Origin: Methanomassiliicoccaceae archaeon UBA537
GTDB lineage: Archaea > Thermoplasmatota > Thermoplasmata > Methanomassiliicoccales > Methanomethylophilaceae
Reading direction: 5' to 3'
DNA length: 7,042 nucleotides
Assembly: GCA_002504495.1 (NCBI GenBank)
Contig: DATC01000135.1
Span: 1-7,042 of the forward strand
Shown: positions 5,728 to 7,042 of the stretch, in pieces
Layout of the letters: the number at the start of each line of letters is the position of its first letter
Numbering within the stretch: position 1 is the first letter of the stretch
Program-made: the position numbers and the translations under genes
The notes under the pieces: model-generated
Database searches by the model: none
What the model was told of the DNA's origin: nothing
The model's input: the letters and a program-made list of their open reading frames with translations, nothing else

Positions 5728-6898
5728 GGATCGAATTCACCTCCGTCACGCCGTCGAATTTCACCCTGTTGTAGCAAGGCTGTTTCAGTTCCGTTCCTTT
5801 CAGCAGTATCTTTTGAAGAGATGCGTTTCTCTTCTCGTGTGCAATGACGTAGCCCCTGTCGGCTTCTTGGAGCATGTAGTAATCCACAACGTTGTCTCCG
5901 ACAGCGATGACCTCGCGTCCCGCCGAACGGAGATAACGCACGATGAGGGCTTTGGCCAGCTGCGACATGTTCTAAGAAGCGTCCGTGCTGGATCCGACAG
6001 CCATATCGAACGTGCCTATCCGATTGACGACCGCCTCCCAAAGCCCTTCCAGTCCCGCAGAGACTACGACACGGTAACCGTCGATTGCAGACAGGTCGTA
6101 CAGGAGATCTCCCTCTACATCCGCCTCCTCCGCCACATCTTCGAACAGATGTTCCGGATCGTCCATGGAGGCGAAGACGCGGTAGGCGAGCCAGAACTGA
6201 TAGGTGCTGTATCTGTCTCCGTAGAATATGTTATCGTTTGCATCGAAGCCAGCGCGCGCAGATAACCTCTTGGTCAGATCAGATGACGTCAGGGTCTTGT
6301 CCCCATCGCAAAGGACGATCCGTCCCGAACTGGATGACGACAGTATGCGTTCGACGCTCCTTTCAGCGATCTGAGGCGCAGTCAGGATGCGCCCTTCAAT
6401 CATGCCCTCCATGAAACGGAGCACGTTTTCGATATCGTCATCCAGGATTAGGAATTCCTTCCCTCTCATCATGCATTCGTTTCTGAGCCCTTCGATTTCG
6501 AATCCCTTCCAGGCTTCGATCCTCTCCACGGAAAGATCCGCATAAGTCGAATTCTTCTCTGAGTCCAAAAGTCTTGAATGAATGATCTCAGACGGAGTGT
6601 CCAGATACGCAAAGACATCATAGCAATCACCGTCATCCTCCGTGAAGACGACAATGTAGCCATCATCTGACGGGAATGCATAATGTCCGTCAACCGCCAC
6701 ATCTCTGTCGGAACACGAACGAATGTAACCGATGAATTCCCTCCTCAAGACATCCTGTTCGTCCGACGGCAATTCCCTGAATTTGCCTGCAGAGCGGGCA
6801 TTGAGCCATTCGGAACCCTTGATGTGTTCGATGAAGGGCATCCTGTCGAGCATGAAATCCTTGCCCGAACACGACAGCCCGTAGAGTGCTATTCTCAT
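5711..6898 (-). CDS. Fused P-loop kinase / HAD phosphatase with one in-frame TAG (candidate pyrrolysine)
   Basis: Two-domain protein probably acting on a nucleotide or phospho-sugar. The N-terminal kinase-like domain has the P-loop GLSCSGKD (7-14), VDGHY near 69-73 and a YLDTPSEIIHSRLL segment as in small nucleoside or nucleotide kinases. The C-terminal HAD domain has motif I D198-G-D200-K-T202, a helical cap insert, motif II VVVSAGL with S280, motif III K316 and motif IV GDNVVD (334-339). Between S280 and K316 the frame meets TAG at codon 309 (5972-5974), then continues in frame to a TGA at 5711-5713, giving 395 residues if read through. If TAG stops, the products are 308 residues (5972-6898) and perhaps 85 residues (5711-5968), neither a complete HAD fold. 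Start: GGAGG (6909-6913) lies 10 nt upstream, and ATGA overlaps the preceding gene. The downstream transferase overlaps by 17 nt, so an intact operon is likely. Confidence 0.75.
5737..5744 (-). promoter_or_regulatory. Shine-Dalgarno site of the phosphoribosyltransferase gene
   Basis: GGAGGTGA on the minus strand, 9 nt before the ATG at 5727 and inside the end of the kinase-HAD gene. It matches the expected anti-Shine-Dalgarno complement in full and fixes the transferase start. Confidence 0.8.
5972..5974 (-). other. In-frame amber codon (TAG), candidate pyrrolysine site
   Basis: On the minus strand the codons read GAC GCT TCT TAG AAC ATG TCG. The frame is unchanged on both sides, and the two halves of the HAD motif set are split across it. 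An ATG lies one codon after the TAG but has no Shine-Dalgarno before it, unlike the real starts in this operon. Methanomassiliicoccales are known to insert pyrrolysine at UAG in methylamine methyltransferases; use here is inferred. A nonsense mutation or base error would look the same. Confidence 0.55.
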
Positions 6899-7042
6899 GG
6901 AGCTAAACCCTCCGATTCGTAGAAGCAGGAGCCGTCTTTAACTGGGACCAATCTCTCCATCCTCCGTTCCACATCCGAAAGATCATCGGACCAGCTCCCG
7001 AGACGGTACATCTCGATTCCGGAGAATCTGCCGCACGGATAT
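6895..7042 (-). CDS. Unidentified protein, C-terminal 48 residues (cut by window edge)
   Basis: The frame from base 7041 down to the TGA at 6895-6897 is open for 48 residues, while the frame starting at 7042 stops early. The visible end includes GRFSGIEMYRLGSW, then an acidic/basic helix-like stretch and LVPVKDGSCFYESEGLAP. I do not recognise the family. Its stop overlaps the ATG of the kinase-HAD gene by 4 nt (ATGA), and that gene's GGAGG site lies in its last codons, so it is almost certainly the preceding gene of the same operon. Confidence 0.7.
   Translation of the reverse strand, partial: YPCGRFSGIEMYRLGSWSDDLSDVERRMERLVPVKDGSCFYESEGLAP
6909..6913 (-). promoter_or_regulatory. Shine-Dalgarno site of the kinase-HAD gene
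   Basis: GGAGG on the minus strand, 10 nt before the ATG at 6898, inside the end of the upstream gene. It supports that start and coupled translation. Confidence 0.7.

Noticed and set aside
5711..5968. Independent 85-residue gene after the TAG.
   Set aside because: It holds only HAD motifs III and IV, has no Shine-Dalgarno, and is in frame with the upstream gene; it is listed as the end of that gene, although reinitiation cannot be excluded.

Overview
The window looks archaeal. It most likely comes from a gut-type Thermoplasmatota methanogen of the order Methanomassiliicoccales. This is inferred from several signs: TATA-like boxes about 25-30 nt upstream of start codons that lack a Shine-Dalgarno (leaderless style), GGAGGTGA-type Shine-Dalgarno sites inside operons, a membrane-anchored ABC substrate-binding protein with an N-terminal dockerin, and two families of archaeal AAA+ ATPases. 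No rRNA or other marker gene is present to prove it.

Left part (1-1950, minus strand): an ABC importer operon of the iron-complex/cobamide type. A dockerin-bearing substrate-binding protein (547-1950) is followed by the start of a FecCD-family permease (1-493, cut by the window edge). A GC-rich hairpin lies between them. Positions 1951-2357 are intergenic and hold divergent promoters.

Middle (2358-5199, plus strand): two AAA+ ATPases of different families, each with a C-terminal PD-(D/E)xK-like domain and a TATA-like box placed for a leaderless start. The first (DUF4143 type) is bracketed by two related 36-bp palindromic repeats, one just upstream of its TATA box and one over its stop codon. 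The second is of the archaeal ATPase/DUF234 type.

Right part (about 5152-7042, minus strand): a tightly packed operon. The C-terminus of an unidentified gene overlaps by 4 nt (ATGA) a fused P-loop kinase / HAD phosphatase gene. That gene overlaps by 17 nt a uracil-phosphoribosyltransferase-like gene. The HAD domain is interrupted by one in-frame TAG at 5972-5974; motifs I and II lie before it, and motifs III and IV after it in the same frame. In an order known to encode pyrrolysine, this is a candidate pyrrolysine codon in a protein that is not a methylamine methyltransferase, and it is the most interesting observation here. A split or dying gene remains possible.

The phosphoribosyltransferase and the DUF234 ATPase converge and overlap by 276 bp. 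The conserved ends of both proteins meet near 5146-5158, as if a deletion or insertion had joined the two genes tail to tail, removing both original stop codons so that each now reads into the antisense of the other.
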